64,000 nucleotides of DNA from Hyperoodon ampullatus (GCA_949752795.1 CATKHW010000560.1:33446-97445), one strand, 5' to 3'. Counted from the stretch's first letter, positions 22,460 through 36,571 are shown. Translations and numbers: made by a program. The notes: generated by a model from the sequence alone, not told the origin.

Positions 22460-24223
22460 ATGGACGGCTTTACCTTTAGTAGGCCTCACAGCGCTCAAGA
22501 CTCTCACGTGGGCGCTTCTTTCCAAGGAAGTACACGGTGTACCCAGAGCCTTCTGAGCACAGTCAAGGGATACACAGCTCTGGGAACATCATCCCTCACT
22601 ATGCAGTTGGAAGGGCCGGGGACTAATGCGTTCTCTATGGCTAGCGTTCCACAGCTTTGAAGCGGCCTCAGGAACGTGGTTATTGGCAGGCTTTTGTTCC
22701 ATGCGGGTCGGCCACGTTGAGGAAACCTAAGCTGCCCTGAAAGAAACCACCGGGGGCGCCAATGCAGTTTGGGGACTCCTGCCCGACGTCTCTCTAAGGG
22801 ATGCGGAAACTGGCCTTTAGGTCCAGCCCGAAACGGAGATCCACCCTGAGCATTGCTGGGCATTTGCAACACCCAGAGTCACCGAGGCTCACTGAGGGCA
22901 TTGAGAGGATTATGCCATTCACCACATGCAGGACACACTTCATCCAAAAGTTTCATCGCAAGAGGCTGAACTGTGTTCCGAGGGTCTCCTTTGGATTGTC
23001 AGAGAAGATAGGTGTATGTGCTGGGCGATCCCGTCTGTAGTTGAGAAGCCTGGAAAAAGGCAGTGTCTCCCCCGTTCGAAAGGTAGATAGTGGCGGCCTC
23101 AAGGCGGACGGAAAGACATTGCTGTTACCCGTCTTCTAGTCACCCTTAGGAATGCCTCCGTGAGGAAAGTGCGTTTTCTCCTGTGAATCCAGGTGGTCTC
23201 CAGTGCCTTGCTAGGAGCTCATCCCACGCTTGGCCGAGCTAAAGTGCGAAGCGAACGTGACCCCTAGCCTCAAGGTAAGCACGCGTGTTTCCTGTCAGCA
23301 AGGTTCGGTGTGCAGCCATCTCCATGAACCCTGACTCGATGATAGAGTGCTTTAACTCCTCTACGGCTTTCCGTAGGCCTAAGAGAGTCACGTATGAATT
23401 CCCTACTGAGGGAGAGCGTGTGCACTGCGAGTGCCCTTTCTGTTTTCCGAGCCACATAACCCTGAACAGGCTGCTGGGGTCAACTCTTTCTACGCAGGGG
23501 GGAGGGCAATGAACTGATTCTCGCTTGCAGAGCATGCTGTCTACACGTGTTAGGCACCCCCAGGGCAACGTTTTTGCCAGTATTACATTCAACCTGGCTC
23601 TCCCTCTGTGGAGGCCCTCTGAACTGCACTGAGAGGATCCCTGAGCCTGAAGCGCCTCCTGGCAACTCTTAACCTGTCACTCTCTCTTTGTGACGCAAGG
23701 TACACTGTAGGTCCAGCCTGACAGCAAATACAGAAAAACCGGGGAAACTGTGAGGCGTGTGGTCGATCCAACGTCACCTAGGCCTGACTAAGTCACTAAG
23801 CGGGTAATAATGCTATTCCTGGCACGCAAAACACCCCGAGTCCCATGAAGCGTGATCATAGTGTGTCTGAAAGCCTCCTGCCGTCAGCCAGAGAGTGCTG
23901 GGCAATGCGCTGTGTGGGCAAGTTGGAAATTGGAGAATGTGGGAGGAGCCCGGCTTTCCCCCTTTGGAAAGCAACTTCGCTGCAGCTTCCAAGCCGCCTG
24001 ATAAACCACACCACCGGGACACTGTTCACTCCACCGATGCCTCTGAGGAACAGTGAGTTTCTCCAAAAGAAACCACGTGCTTGCGATTCCTTCCTGGGAG
24101 CCCACCCCAGGAGCATACTGCAGCTAAATCGCCAACTTAATGTGACCTCGGGTCTCGAGGTAAGGCGCACAGTTTCCCTTTGCCAGAGATAGGGGTGCAC
24201 CAGTCTCCAGGACGTCTTAGCCA
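22460..24223 (+). repeat. Monomer M13, class A, 1764 bp
   Basis: Class A with ccatgcggg. It carries ctctttctacg and ggcaccccc (near 23555), a pair shared with M10 and M21. The whole block from M12 into M13 resembles M20 into M21, 14112 bp away. Confidence 0.95.
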
Positions 24224-25987
24224 ATGGACGGCTTTACCTTTAGTAGGCCTCACAGCGCTCAAGACTCTCACATGGGCGCTTCTTTCCAAGGAAGTACACG
24301 GTGTACCCAGAGCCTTCTGAGCACAGTCAAGGGATACACAGCTCTGGGAACATCATCCCTTACTATGCAGTTGGAAGGGCCGGGGACTAATGCGTTCTCT
24401 ATGGCTAGCGTTCCACAGCTTTGAAGCGGCCTCAGGAACGTGGTTATTGGCAGGCTTTTGTTCCATGCGGGTCGGCCACGTTGAGGAAACCTAAGCTGCC
24501 CTGAAAGAAACCACCGGGGGCGCCAATGCAGTTTGGGGACTCCTGCCCGACGTCTCTCTAAGGGATGCGGAAACTGGCCTTTAGGTCCAGCCCGAAACGG
24601 AGATCCACCCTGAGCATTGCTGGGCATTTGCAACACCCAGAGTCACCGAGGCTCACTGAGGGCATTGAGAGGATTATGCCATTCACCACATGCAGGACAC
24701 ACTTCATCCAAAAGTTTCATCGCAAGAGGCTGAACTGTGTTCCGAGGGTCTCCTTTGGATTGTCAGAGAAGATAGGTGTATGTGCTGGGCGATCCCGTCT
24801 GTAGTTGAGAAGCCTGGAAAAAGGCAGTGTCTCCCCCGTTCGAAAGGTAGATAGTGGCGGCCTCAAGGCGGACGGAAAGACATTGCTGTTACCCGTCTTC
24901 TAGTCACCCTTAGGAATGCCTCCGTGAGGAAAGTGCGTTTTCTCCTGTGAATCCAGGTGGTCTCCAGTGCCTTGCTAGGAGCTCATCCCACGCTTGGCCG
25001 AGCTAAAGTGCGAAGCGAACGTGACCCCTAGCCTCAAGGTAAGCACGCGTGTTTCCTGTCAGCAAGGTTCGGTGTGCAGGCATCTTCATGAACCCTGACT
25101 CGATGATAGAGTGCTTTAACTCCTCTACGGCTTTCCGTAGGCCTAAGAGAGTCACGTATGAATTCCCTACTGAGGGAGAGCGTGTGCACTGCGAGTGCCC
25201 TTTCTGTTTTCCGAGCCACATAACCCTGAACAGGCTGCTGGGGTCAACTCTGTCTACGCAGGGGGGAGGGCAATGAACTGATTCTCGCTTGCAGAGCATG
25301 CTGTCTACACGTGTTAGGCAGCCCCAGGGCAACGTTTTTGCCAGTATTACATTCAACCTGGCTCTCCCTCTGTGGAGGCCCTCTGAACTGCACTGAGAGG
25401 ATCCCTGAGCCTGAAGCGCCTCCTGGCAACTCTTAACCTGTCACTCTCTCTTTGTGACGCAAGGTACACTGTAGGTCCAGCCTGACAGCAAATACAGAAA
25501 AACCGGGGAAACTGTGAGGCGTGTGGTCGATCCAACGTCACCTAGGCCTGACTAAGTCACTAAGCGGGTAATAATGCTATTCCTGGCACGCAAAACACCC
25601 CGAGTCCCATGAAGCGTGATCATAGTGTGTCTGAAAGCCTCCTGTCGTCAGCCAGAGAGTGCTGGGCAATGCGCTGTGTGGGCAAGTTGGAAATTGGAGA
25701 ATGTGGGAGGAGCCCGGCTTTCCCCCTTTGGAAAGCAACTTCGTTGCAGCTTCCAAGCCGCCTGATAAACCACACCACCGGGACACTGTTCACTCCACCG
25801 ATGCCTCTGAGGAACAGTGAGTTTCTCCAAAAGAAACCACGTGCTTGCGATTCCTTCCTGGGAGCCCACCCCAGGAGCATACTGCAGCTAAATCGCCAAC
25901 TTAATGTGACCTCGGGTCTCGAGGTAAGGCGCACAGTTTCCCCTTTGCCAGAGATAGGGTGCACCAGTCTCCAGGACGTCTTAGCCA
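24224..25987 (+). repeat. Monomer M14, class A, 1764 bp
   Basis: It has a private C to T at 24361 (ccttactatg). It shares caggcatctt (near 25079) only with M2, and the coupled +C/-G indels near 25938-25960 with M2 and M35. It differs from M2 at cgttgcag (25744) and at the CpG that M2 lost at 4370. Confidence 0.95.
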
Positions 25988-27751
25988 ATGGACGGCTTTA
26001 CCTTTAGTAGGCCTCACAGCGCTCAAGACTCTCACGTGGGCGCTTCTTTCCAAGGAAGAACACGGTGTACCCAGAGCCTTCTGAGCACAGTCAAGGGATA
26101 CACAGCTCTGGGAACATCATCCCTCACTATGCAGTTGGAAGGGCCAGGGACTAATGCGTTCTCTATGGCTAGCGTTCCACAGCTTTGAAGTGGCCTCAGG
26201 AACGCGGTTCTTGGCAGGCTTTTGTTCCATGCGGGTCGGCCACGTTGAGGAAACCTAAGCTGCCCTGAAAGAAACCACCGGGGGCGCCAATGCAGTTTGG
26301 GGACTCCTGCCCGACGTCTCTCTAAGGGATGCGGAAACTGGCCTTTAGGTCCAGCCCGAAACAGAGATCTACCCTGAGCATTGCTGGGCATTTGCAACAC
26401 CCAGAGTCACCGAGGCCCACTGAGGGCATTGAGAGGATTATGCCATTCACCACATGCAGGACACACTGCATCCAAAAGTTTCATCGCAGGAGGCCGAACT
26501 GTGTTCCGAGGGTCTCCTTTGGATTGTCAGAGAAGATAGGTGTATGTGCTGGGCGATCCCGTCTGTAGTTGAGAAGCCTGGAAAAAGGCAGTATCTCCCC
26601 CGTTCGAAAGGTAGATAGTGGCGGCCTCAAGGCGGACGGAAAGACATTGCTGTTACCCGTCTTCTAGTCACCCTTAGGAATGCCTCCGTGAGGAAAGTGC
26701 GTTTTCTCCTGTGAATCCAGGTGGTCTCCAGTGCCTTGCTAGGAGCTCATCCCACGCTTGGCCGAGCTAAAGTGCGAAGCGAACGTGACCCCTAGCCTCA
26801 AGGTAAGCACGCGTGTTTCCTGTCAGCAAGGTTCGGTGTGCAGTCATCTCCATGAACCCTGACTCGATGATAGAGTGCTTGAACTCCTCTACGGCTTTCC
26901 GTAGGCCTAAGAGAGTCACGTATGAATTCCCTACTGAGGGAGAGCGTGTGCACTGCGAGTGCCCTTTCTGTTTTCCGAGCCACATAACCCAGAACAGGCT
27001 GCTGGGGTCAACTCTGTCTACGCAGGGGGGAGGGCAATGAACTGATTCTCGCTTGCAGAGCATGCTGTCTACACGTGTTAGGCAGCCCCAGGGCAACGTT
27101 TTTGCCAGTATTACATTCAACCTGGCTCTCCCTCTGTGGAGGCCCTCTGAACTGCACTGAGAGGATCCCTGAGCCTGAAGCGCCTCCTGGCAACTCTTAA
27201 CCTGTCACTCTCTCTTTGTGACGCAAGGTACACTGTAGGTCCAGCCTGACAGCAAATACAGAAAAACCGGGGAAACTGTGAGGCGTGTGGTCGATCCAAC
27301 GTCACCTAGGCCTGACTAAGTCACTAAGCGGGTAATAATGCTATTCCTGGCACGCAAAACACCCCGAGTCCCATGAAGCGTGATCATAGTGTGTCTGAAA
27401 GCCTCCTGTCGTCAGCCAGAGAGTGCTGGGCAATGCGCTGTGTGGGCAAGTTGGAAATTGGAGAATGTGGGAGGAGCCCGGCTTTCCCCCTTTGGAAAGC
27501 AACTTCGCTGCAGCTTCCAAGCCGCCTGATAAACCACACCACCGGGACACTGTTCACTCCACCGATGCCTCTGAGGAACAGTGAGTTTCTCCAAAAGAAA
27601 CCACGTGCTTGCGATTCCTTCCTGGGAGCCCCCCCCAGGAGCATACTGCAGCTAAATCGCCAACTTAATGTGACCTCGGGTCTCGAGGTAAGGCGCACAG
27701 TTTCCCTTTGCCAGAGATAGGGGTGCACCAGTCTCCAGGACGTCTTAGCCA
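25988..27751 (+). repeat. Monomer M15, class C, 1764 bp, carries a GRE
   Basis: Typical class C: gaagaacac near 26056, gtggcctcagg, cgcggttctt, cagagatct, aggcccactg and ctgcatcc. Later it has cagtcatc, cttgaact (26880; shared with M21) and a C8 run. The T to A change at 26059 completes a glucocorticoid response element. Confidence 0.95.
26057..26071 (-). promoter_or_regulatory. Perfect glucocorticoid response element motif in M15
   Basis: AGAACA-cgg-TGTACC on the plus strand is GGTACA-nnn-TGTTCT on the minus strand, the classical consensus site for glucocorticoid, androgen, progesterone and mineralocorticoid receptors. Most copies have AGTACA-cgg-TGTACC at the same offset (69-83); one T to A change makes the match. 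Receptor binding is not shown. Confidence 0.5.
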
Positions 27752-29515
27752 ATGGACGGCTTTACCTTTAGTAGGCCTCACAGCGCTCAAGACTCTCACA
27801 TGGGCGCTTCTTTCCAAGGAAGTACACGGTGTACCCAGAGCCTTCTGAGCACAGTCAAGGGATACACAGCTCTGGGAACATCATCCCTCACTATGCAGTT
27901 GGAAGGGCCGGGGACTAATGCGTTCTCTATGGCTAGCGTTCCACAGCTTTGAAGCGGCCTCAGGAACGTGGTTATTGGCAGGCTTTTGTTCCAAGCGGGT
28001 CGGCCACGTTGAGGAAACCTAAGCTGCCCTGAAAGAAACCACCGGGGGCGCCAATGCAGTTTGGGGACTCCTGCCCGACGTCTCTCTAAGGGATGCGGAA
28101 ACTGGCCTTTAGGTCCAGCCCGAAACGGAGATCCACCCTGAGCATTGCTGGGCATTTGCAACACCCAGAGTCACCGAGGCTCACTGAGGGCATTGAGAGG
28201 ATTATGCCATTCACCACATGCAGGACACACTTCATCCAAAAGTTTCATCGCAAGAGGCTGAACTGTGTTCCGAGGGTCTCCTTTGGATTGTCAGAGAAGA
28301 TAGGTGTATGTGCTGGGCGATCCCGTCTGTAGTTGAGAAGCCTGGAAAAAGGCAGTGTCTCCCCCGTTCGAAAGGTAGATAGTGGCGGCCTCAAGGCGGA
28401 CGGAAAGACATTGCTGTTACCCGTCTTCTAGTCACCCTTAGGAATGCCTCCGTGAGGAAAGTGCGTTTTCTCCTGTGAATCCAGGTGGTCTCCAGTGCCT
28501 TGCTAGGAGCTCATCCCACGCTTGGCCGAGCTAAAGTGCGAAGCAAACGTGACCCCTAGCTTCAAGGTAAGCACGCGTGTTTCCTGTCAGCAAGGTTCGG
28601 TGTGCAGCCATCTCCATGAACCCTGACTCGATGATAGAGTGCTTTAACTCCTCTACGGCTTTCCGTAGGCCTAAGAGAGTCACGTATGAATTCCCTACTG
28701 AGGGAGAGCGTGTGCACTGCGAGTGCCCTTTCTGTTTTCCGAGCCACATAACCCTGAACAGGCTGCTGGGGTCAACTCTGTCTACGCAGGGGGGAGGGCA
28801 ATGAACTGATTCTCGCTTGCAGAGCATGCTGTCTACACGTGTTAGGCAGCCCCAGGGCAACTTTTTTGCCAGTATTACATTCAACCTGGCTCTCCCTCTG
28901 TGGAGGCCCTCTGAACTGCACTGAGAGGATCCCTGAGCCTGAAGCGCCTCCTGGCAACTCTTAACCTGTCACTCTCTCTTTGTGACGCAAGGTACACTGT
29001 AGGTCCAGCCTGACAGCAAATACAGAAAAACCGGGGAAACTGTGAGGCGTGTGGTCGATCCAACGTCACCTAGGCCTGACTAAGTCACTAAGCGGGTAAT
29101 AATGCTATTCCTGGCACGCAAAACACCCCGAGTCCCATGAAGCGTGATCATAGTGTGTCTGAAAGCCTCCTGTCGTCAGCCAGAGAGTGCTGGGCAATGC
29201 GCTGTGTGGGCAAGTTGGAAATTGGAGAATGTGGGAGGAGCCCAGCTTTCCCCCTTTGGAAAGCAACTTCGCTGCAGCTTCCAAGCCGCCTGATAAACCA
29301 CACCACCGGGACACTGTTCACTCCACCGATGCCTCTGAGGAACAGTGAGTTTCTCCAAAAGAAACCACGTGCTTGCGATTCCTTCCTGGGAGCCCCCCCC
29401 AGGAGCATACTGCAGCTAAATCGCCAACTTAATGTGACCTCGGGTCTCGAGGTAAGGCGCACAGTTTCCCTTTGCCAGAGATAGGGGTGCACCAGTCTCC
29501 AGGACGTCTTAGCCA
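27752..29515 (+). repeat. Monomer M16, class A, 1764 bp
   Basis: Class A, ccaagcggg, subtype 1, C8 run. A private G to A lies at 29244 (gcccagctt), a CpG transition on the opposite strand. It starts a run of four A copies (M16-M19). Confidence 0.95.
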
Positions 29516-31279
29516 ATGGACGGCTTTACCTTTAGTAGGCCTCACAGCGCTCAAGACTCTCACATGGGCGCTTCTTTCCAAGGAAGTACACGGTGTACCC
29601 AGAGCCTTCTGAGCACAGTCAAGGGATACACAGCTCTGGGAACATCATCCCTCACTATGCAGTTGGAAGGGCCGGGGACTAATGCGTTCTCTATGGCTAG
29701 CGTTCCACAGCTTTGAAGCGGCCTCAGGAACGTGGTTATTGGCAGGCTTTTGTTCCAAGCGGGTCGGCCACGTTGAGGAAACCTAAGCTGCCCTGAAAGA
29801 AACCACCGGGGGCGCCAATGCAGTTTGGGGACTCCTGCCCGACGTCTCTCTAAGGGATGCGGAAACTGGCCTTTAGGTCCAGCCCGAAACGGAGATCCAC
29901 CCTGAGCATTGCTGGGCATTTGCAACACCCAGAGTCACCGAGGCTCACTGAGGGCATTGAGAGGATTATGCCATTCACCACATGCAGGACACACTTCATC
30001 CAAAAGTTTCATCGCAAGAGGCTGAACTGTGTTCCGAGGGTCTCCTTTGGATTGTCAGAGAAGATAGGTGTATGTGCTGGGCGATCCCGTCTGTAGTTGA
30101 GAAGCCTGGAAAAAGGCAGTGTCTCCCCCGTTCGAAAGGTAGATAGTGGCGGCCTCAAGGCGGACGGAAAGACATTGCTGTTACCCGTCTTCTAGTCACC
30201 CTTAGGAATGCCTCCGTGAGGAAAGTGCGTTTTCTCCTGTGAATCCAGGTGGTCTCCAGTGCCTTGCTAGGAGCTCATCCCACGCTTGGCCGAGCTAAAG
30301 TGCGAAGCAAACGTGACCCCTAGCTTCAAGGTAAGCACGCGTGTTTCCTGTCAGCAAGGTTCGGTGTGCAGCCATCTCCATGAACCCTGACTCGATGATA
30401 GAGTGCTTTAACTCCTCTACGGCTTTCCGTAGGCCTAAGAGAGTCACGTATGAATTCCCTACTGAGGGAGAGCGTGTGCACTGCGAGTGCCCTTTCTGTT
30501 TTCCGAGCCACATAACCCTGAACAGGCTGCTGGGGTCAACTCTGTCTACGCAGGGGGGAGGGCAATGAACTGATTCTCGCTTGCAGAGCATGCTGTCTAC
30601 ACGTGTTAGGCAGCCCCAGGGCAACTTTTTTGCCAGTATTACATTCAACCTGGCTCTCCCTCTGTGGAGGCCCTCTGAACTGCACTGAGAGGATCCCTGA
30701 GCCTGAAGCGCCTCCTGGCAACTCTTAACCTGTCACTCTCTCTTTGTGACGCAAGGTACACTGTAGGTCCAGCCTGACAGCAAATACAGAAAAACCGGGG
30801 AAACTGTGAGGCGTGTGGTCGATCCAACGTCACCTAGGCCTGACTAAGTCACTAAGCGGGTAATAATGCTATTCCTGGCACGCAAAACACCCCGAGTCCC
30901 ATGAAGCGTGATCATAGTGTGTCTGAAAGCCTCCTGTCGTCAGCCAGAGAGTGCTGGGCAATGCGCTGTGTGGGCAAGTTGGAAATTGGAGAATGTGGGA
31001 GGAGCCCGGCTTTCCCCCTTTGGAAAGCAACTTCGCTGCAGCTTCCAAGCCGCCTGATAAACCACACCACCGGGACACTGTTCACTCCACCGATGCCTCT
31101 GAGGAACAGTGAGTTTCTCCAAAAGAAACCACGTGCTTGCGATTCCTTCCTGGGAGCCCCCCCCAGGAGCATACTGCAGCTAAATCGCCAACTTAATGTG
31201 ACCTCGGGTCTCGAGGTAAGGCGCACAGTTTCCCTTTGCCAGAGATAGGGGTGCACCAGTCTCCAGGACGTCTTAGCCA
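29516..31279 (+). repeat. Monomer M17, class A, 1764 bp
   Basis: Class A, subtype 1, C8 run. I see no private change, so this copy serves well as the class A, subtype 1 reference. Confidence 0.95.
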
Positions 31280-33043
31280 ATGGACGGCTTTACCTTTAGT
31301 AGGCCTCACAGCGCTCAAGACTCTCACATGGGCGCTTCTTTCCAAGGAAGTACACGGTGTACCCAGAGCCTTCTGAGCACAGTCAAGGGATACACAGCTC
31401 TGGGAACATCATCCCTCACTATGCAGTTGGAAGGGCCGGGGACTAATGCGTTCTCTATGGCTAGCGTTCCACAGCTTTGAAGCGGCCTCAGGAACGTGGT
31501 TATTGGCAGGCTTTTGTTCCAAGCGGGTCGGCCACGTTGAGGAAACCTAAGCTGCCCTGAAAGAAACCACCGGGGGCGCCAATGCACTTTGGGGACTCCT
31601 GCCCGACGTCTCTCTAAGGGATGCGGAAACTGGCCTTTAGGTCCAGCCCGAAACGGAGATCCACCCTGAGCATTGCTGGGCATTTGCAACACCCAGAGTC
31701 ACCGAGGCTCACTGAGGGCATTGAGAGGATTATGCCATTCACCACATGCAGGACACACTTCATCCAAAAGTTTCATCGCAAGAGGCTGAACTGTGTTCCG
31801 AGGGTCTCCTTTGGATTGTCAGAGAAGATAGGTGTATGTGCTGGGCGATCCCGTCTGTAGTTGAGAAGCCTGGAAAAAGGCAGTGTCTCCCCCGTTCGAA
31901 AGGTAGATAGTGGCGGCCTCAAGGCGGACGGAAAGACATTGCTGTTACCCGTCTTCTAGTCACCCTTAGGAATGCCTCCGTGAGGAAAGTGCGTTTTCTC
32001 CTGTGAATCCAGGTGGTCTCCAGTGCCTTGCTAGGAGCTCATCCCATGCTTGGCCGAGCTAAAGTGCGAAGCAAACGTGACCCCTAGCTTCAAGGTAAGC
32101 ACGCGTGTTTCCTGTCAGCAAGGTTCGGTGTGCAGCCATCTCCATGAACCCTGACTCGATGATAGAGTGCTTTAACTCCTCTACGGCTTTCCGTAGGCCT
32201 AAGAGAGTCACGTATGAATTCCCTACTGAGGGAGAGCGTGTGCACTGCGAGTGCCCTTTCTGTTTTCCGAGCCACATAACCCTGAACAGGCTGCTGGGGT
32301 CAACTCTGTCTACGCAGGGGGGAGGGCAATGAACTGATTCTCGCTTGCAGAGCATGCTGTCTACACGTGTTAGGCAGCCCCAGGGCAACTTTTTTGCCAG
32401 TATTACATTCAACCTGGCTCTCCCTCTGTGGAGGCCCTCTGAACTGCACTGAGAGGATCCCTGAGCCTGAAGCGCCTCCTGGCAACTCTTAACCTGTCAC
32501 TCTCTCTTTGTGACGCAAGGTACACTGTAGGTCCAGCCTGACAGCAAATACAGAAAAACCGGGGAAACTGTGAGGCGTGTGGTCGATCCAACGTCACCTA
32601 GGCCTGACTAAGTCACTAAGCGGGTAATAATGCTATTCCTGGCACGCAAAACACCCCGAGTCCCATGAAGCGTGATCATAGTGTGTCTGAAAGCCTCCTG
32701 TCGTCAGCCAGAGAGTGCTGGGCAATGCGCTGTGTGGGCAAGTTGGAAATTGGAGAATGTGGGAGGAGCCCGGCTTTCCCCCTTTGGAAAGCAACTTCGC
32801 TGCAGCTTCCAAGCCGCCTGATAAACCACACCACCGGGACACTGTTCACTCCACCGATGCCTCTGAGGAACAGTGAGTTTCTCCAAAAGAAACCACGTGC
32901 TTGCAATTCCTTCCTGGGAGCCCCCCCCAGGAGCATACTGCAGCTAAATCGCCAACTTAATGTGACCTCGGGTCTCGAGGTAAGGCGCACAGTTTCCCTT
33001 TGCCAGAGATAGGGTTGCACCAGTCTCCAGGACGTCTTAGCCA
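31280..33043 (+). repeat. Monomer M18, class A, 1764 bp
   Basis: It has aatgcacttt at 31587 (shared with M4 and M35) and catgctt at 32047 (shared with M31). Private changes are G to A at 32905 (ttgcaattcc) and G to T at 33015 (agggttgc). Subtype 1, C8 run. Confidence 0.95.
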
Positions 33044-34807
33044 ATGGACGGCTTTACCTTTAGTAGGCCTCACAGCGCTCAAGACTCTCACATGGGCGCT
33101 TCTTTCCAAGGAAGTACACGGTGTACCCAGAGCCTTCTGAGCACAGTCAAGGGATACACAGCTCTGGGAACATCATCCCTCACTATGCAGTTGGAAGGGC
33201 CGGGGACTAATGCGTTCTCTATGGCTAGCGTTCCACAGCTTTGAAGCGGCCTCAGGAACGTGGTTATTGGCAGGCTTTTGTTCCAAGCGGGTCGGCCACG
33301 TTGAGGAAACCTAAGCTGCCCTGAAAGAAACCACCGGGGGCGCCAATGCAGTTTGGGGACTCCTGCCCGACGTCTCTCTAAGGGATGCGGAAACTGGCCT
33401 TTAGGTCCAGCCCGAAACGGAGATCCACCCTGAGCATTGCTGGGCATTTGCAACACCCAGAGTCACCGAGGCTCACTGAGGGCATTGAGAGGATTATGCC
33501 ATTCACCACATGCAGGACACACTTCATCCAAAAGTTTCATCGCAAGAGGCTGAACTGTGTTCCGAGGGTCTCCTTTGGATTGTCAGAGAAGATAGGTGTA
33601 TGTGCTGGGCGATCCCGTCTGTAGTTGAGAAGCCTGGAAAAAGGCAGTGTCTCCCCCGTTCGAAAGGTAGATAGTGGCGGCCTCAAGGCGGACGGAAAGA
33701 CATTGCTGTTACCCGTCTTCTAGTCACCCTTAGGAATGCCTCCGTGAGGAAAGTGCGTTTTCTCCTGTGAATCCAGGTGGTCTCCAGTGCCTTGCTAGGA
33801 GCTCATCCCACGCTTGGCCGAGCTAAAGTGCGAAGCAAACGTGACCCCTAGCTTCAAGGTAAGCACGCGTGTTTCCTGTCAGCAAGGTTCGGTGTGCAGC
33901 CATCTCCATGAACCCTGACTCGATGATAGAGTGCTTTAACTCCTCTACGGCTTTCCGTAGGCCTAAGAGAGTCACGTATGAATTCCCTACTGAGGGAGAG
34001 CGTGTGCACTGCGAGTGCCCTTTCTGTTTTCCGAGCCACATAACCCTGAACAGGCTGCTGGGGTCAACTCTGTCTATGCAGGGGGGAGGGCAATGAACTG
34101 ATTCTCGCTTGCAGAGCATGCTGTCTACACGTGTTAGGCAGCCCCAGGGCAACTTTTTTGCCAGTATTACATTCAACCTGGCTCTCCCTCTGTGGAGGCC
34201 CTCTGAACTGCACTGAGAGGATCCCTGAGCCTGAAGCGCCTCCTGGCAACTCTTAACCTGTCACTCTCTCTTTGTGACGCAAGGTACACTGTAGGTCCAG
34301 CCTGACAGCAAATACAGAAAAACCGGGGAAACTGTGAGGCGTGTGGTCGATCCAACGTCACCTAGGCCTGACTAAGTCACTAAGCGGGTAATAATGCTAT
34401 TCCTGGCACGCAAAACACCCCGAGTCCCATGAAGCGTGATCATAGTGTGTCTGAAAGCCTCCTGTCGTCAGCCAGAGAGTGCTGGGCAATGCGCTGTGTG
34501 GGCAAGTTGGAAATTGGAGAATGTGGGAGGAGCCCGGCTTTCCCCCTTTGGAAAGCAACTTCGCTGCAGCTTCCAAGCCGCCTGATAAACCACACCACCG
34601 GGACACTGTTCACTCCACCGATGCCTCTGAGGAACAGTGAGTTTCTCCAAAAGAAACCACGTGCTTGCGATTCCTTCCTGGGAGCCCACCCCAGGAGCAT
34701 ACTGCAGCTAAATCGCCAACTTAATGTGACCTCGGGTCTCGAGGTAAGGCGCACAGTTTCCCTTTGCCAGAGATAGGGGTGCACCAGTCTCCAGGACGTC
34801 TTAGCCA
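33044..34807 (+). repeat. Monomer M19, class A, 1764 bp
   Basis: Class A, subtype 1, CCCACCCC. It has a private CpG transition at 34077 (tctatgcagg). Confidence 0.95.
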
Positions 34808-36571
34808 ATGGACGGCTTTACCTTTAGTAGGCCTCACAGCGCTCAAGACTCTCACGTGGGCGCTTCTTTCCAAGGAAGTACACGGTGTACCCAGAGCCTT
34901 CTGAGCACAGTCAAGGGATACACAGCTCTGGGAACATCATCCCTCACTATGCAGTTGGAAGGGCCAGGGAGTAATGCGTTCTCTATGGCTAGCGTTCCAC
35001 AGCTTTGAAGTGGCCTTAGGAACGTGGTTCTTGGCAGGCTTTTGTTCCATGCGGGTCGGCCACGTTGAGGAAACCTAAGCTGCCCTGAAAGAAACCACCG
35101 GGGGCGCCAATGCAGTTTGGGGACTCCTGCCCGACGTCTCTCTAAGGGATGCGGAAACTGGCCTTTAGGTCCAGCCCGAAACGGAGATCTACCCTGAGCA
35201 TTGTTGGGCATTTGCAACACCCAGAGTCACCGAGGCCTACTGAGGGCATTGAGAGGATTAGGCCATTCACCACATGCAGGACACACTGCATCCAAAAGTT
35301 TCATCGCAGGAGGCCGAACTGTGTTCCGAGGGTCTCCTTTGGATTGTCAGAGAAGATAGGTGTATGTGCTGGGCGATCCCGTCTGTAGTTGAGAAGCCTG
35401 GAAAAAGGCAGTATCTCCCCCGTTCGAAAGGTAGATAGTGGCGGCCTCAAGGCGGACGGAAAGACATTGCTGTTACCCGTCTTCTAGTCACCCTTAGGAA
35501 TGCCTCCGTGAGGAAAGTGCGTTTTCTCCTGTGAATCCAGGTGGTCTCCAGTGCCTTGCTAGGAGCTCATCCCACGCTTGGCCGAGCTAAAGTGCGAAGC
35601 GAACGTGACCCCTAGCCTCAAGGTAAGCACGCCTGTTTCCTGTCAGCAGTGTTCGGTGTGCAGCCATCTCCATGAACCCTGACTCGATGATAGAGTGCTT
35701 TAACTCCTCTACAGCTTTCCGTAGGCCTAAGAGAGTCACGTATGAATTCCCTACTGAGGGAGAGCGTGTGCACTGCGAGTGCCCTTTCTGTTTTCCGAGC
35801 CACATAACCCAGAACAGGCTGCTGGGGTCAACTCTGTCTACGCAGGGGGGAGGGCAATGAACTGATTCTCGCTTGCAGAGCATGCTGTCTAAACGTGTTA
35901 GGCAGCCCCAGGGCAATTTTTTTGCCAGTATTACATTCAACCTGGCTCTCCCTCTGTGGAGGCCCTCTGAACTGCACTGAGAGGATCCCTGAGCCTGAAG
36001 CGCCTCCTGGCAACTCTTAACCTGTCACTCTCTCTTTGTGACGCAAGGTACACTGTAGGTCCAGCCTGACAGCAAATACAGAAAAACCGGGGAAACTGTG
36101 AGGCGTGTGGTCGATCCAACGTCACCTAGGCCTGACTAAGTCACTAAGCGGGTAATAATGCTATTCCTGGCACGCAAAACACCCCGAGTCCCATGAAGCG
36201 TGATCATAGTGTGTCTGAAAGCCTCCTGTCGTCAGCCAGAGAGTGCTGGGCAATGCGCTGTGTGGGCAAGTTGGAAATTGGAGAATGTGGGAGGAGCCCG
36301 GCTTTCCCCCTTTGGAAAGCAACTTCGTTGCAGCTTCCAAGCCGCCTGATAAACCACACCACCGGGACACTGTTCACTCCACCGATGCCTCTGAGGAACA
36401 GTGAGTTTCTCCAAAAGAAACCACGTGCTTGCGATTCCTTCCTGGGAGCCCCCCCCAGGAGCATACTGCAGCTAAATCGCCAACTTAATGTGACCTCGGG
36501 TCTCGAGGTAAGGCGCACAGTTTCCCTTTGCCAGAGATAGGGGTGCACCAGTCTCCAGGACGTCTTAGCCA
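34808..36571 (+). repeat. Monomer M20, class B, 1764 bp
   Basis: Class B with private changes at 34971 (agggagtaat), 35204 (attgttggg) and 35917 (ggcaattttt, which lengthens a T run). Subtype 3, matching M7 and M12: cacgcctg, acagctttcc, tctaaacgtg, cgttgcag. Confidence 0.95.
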
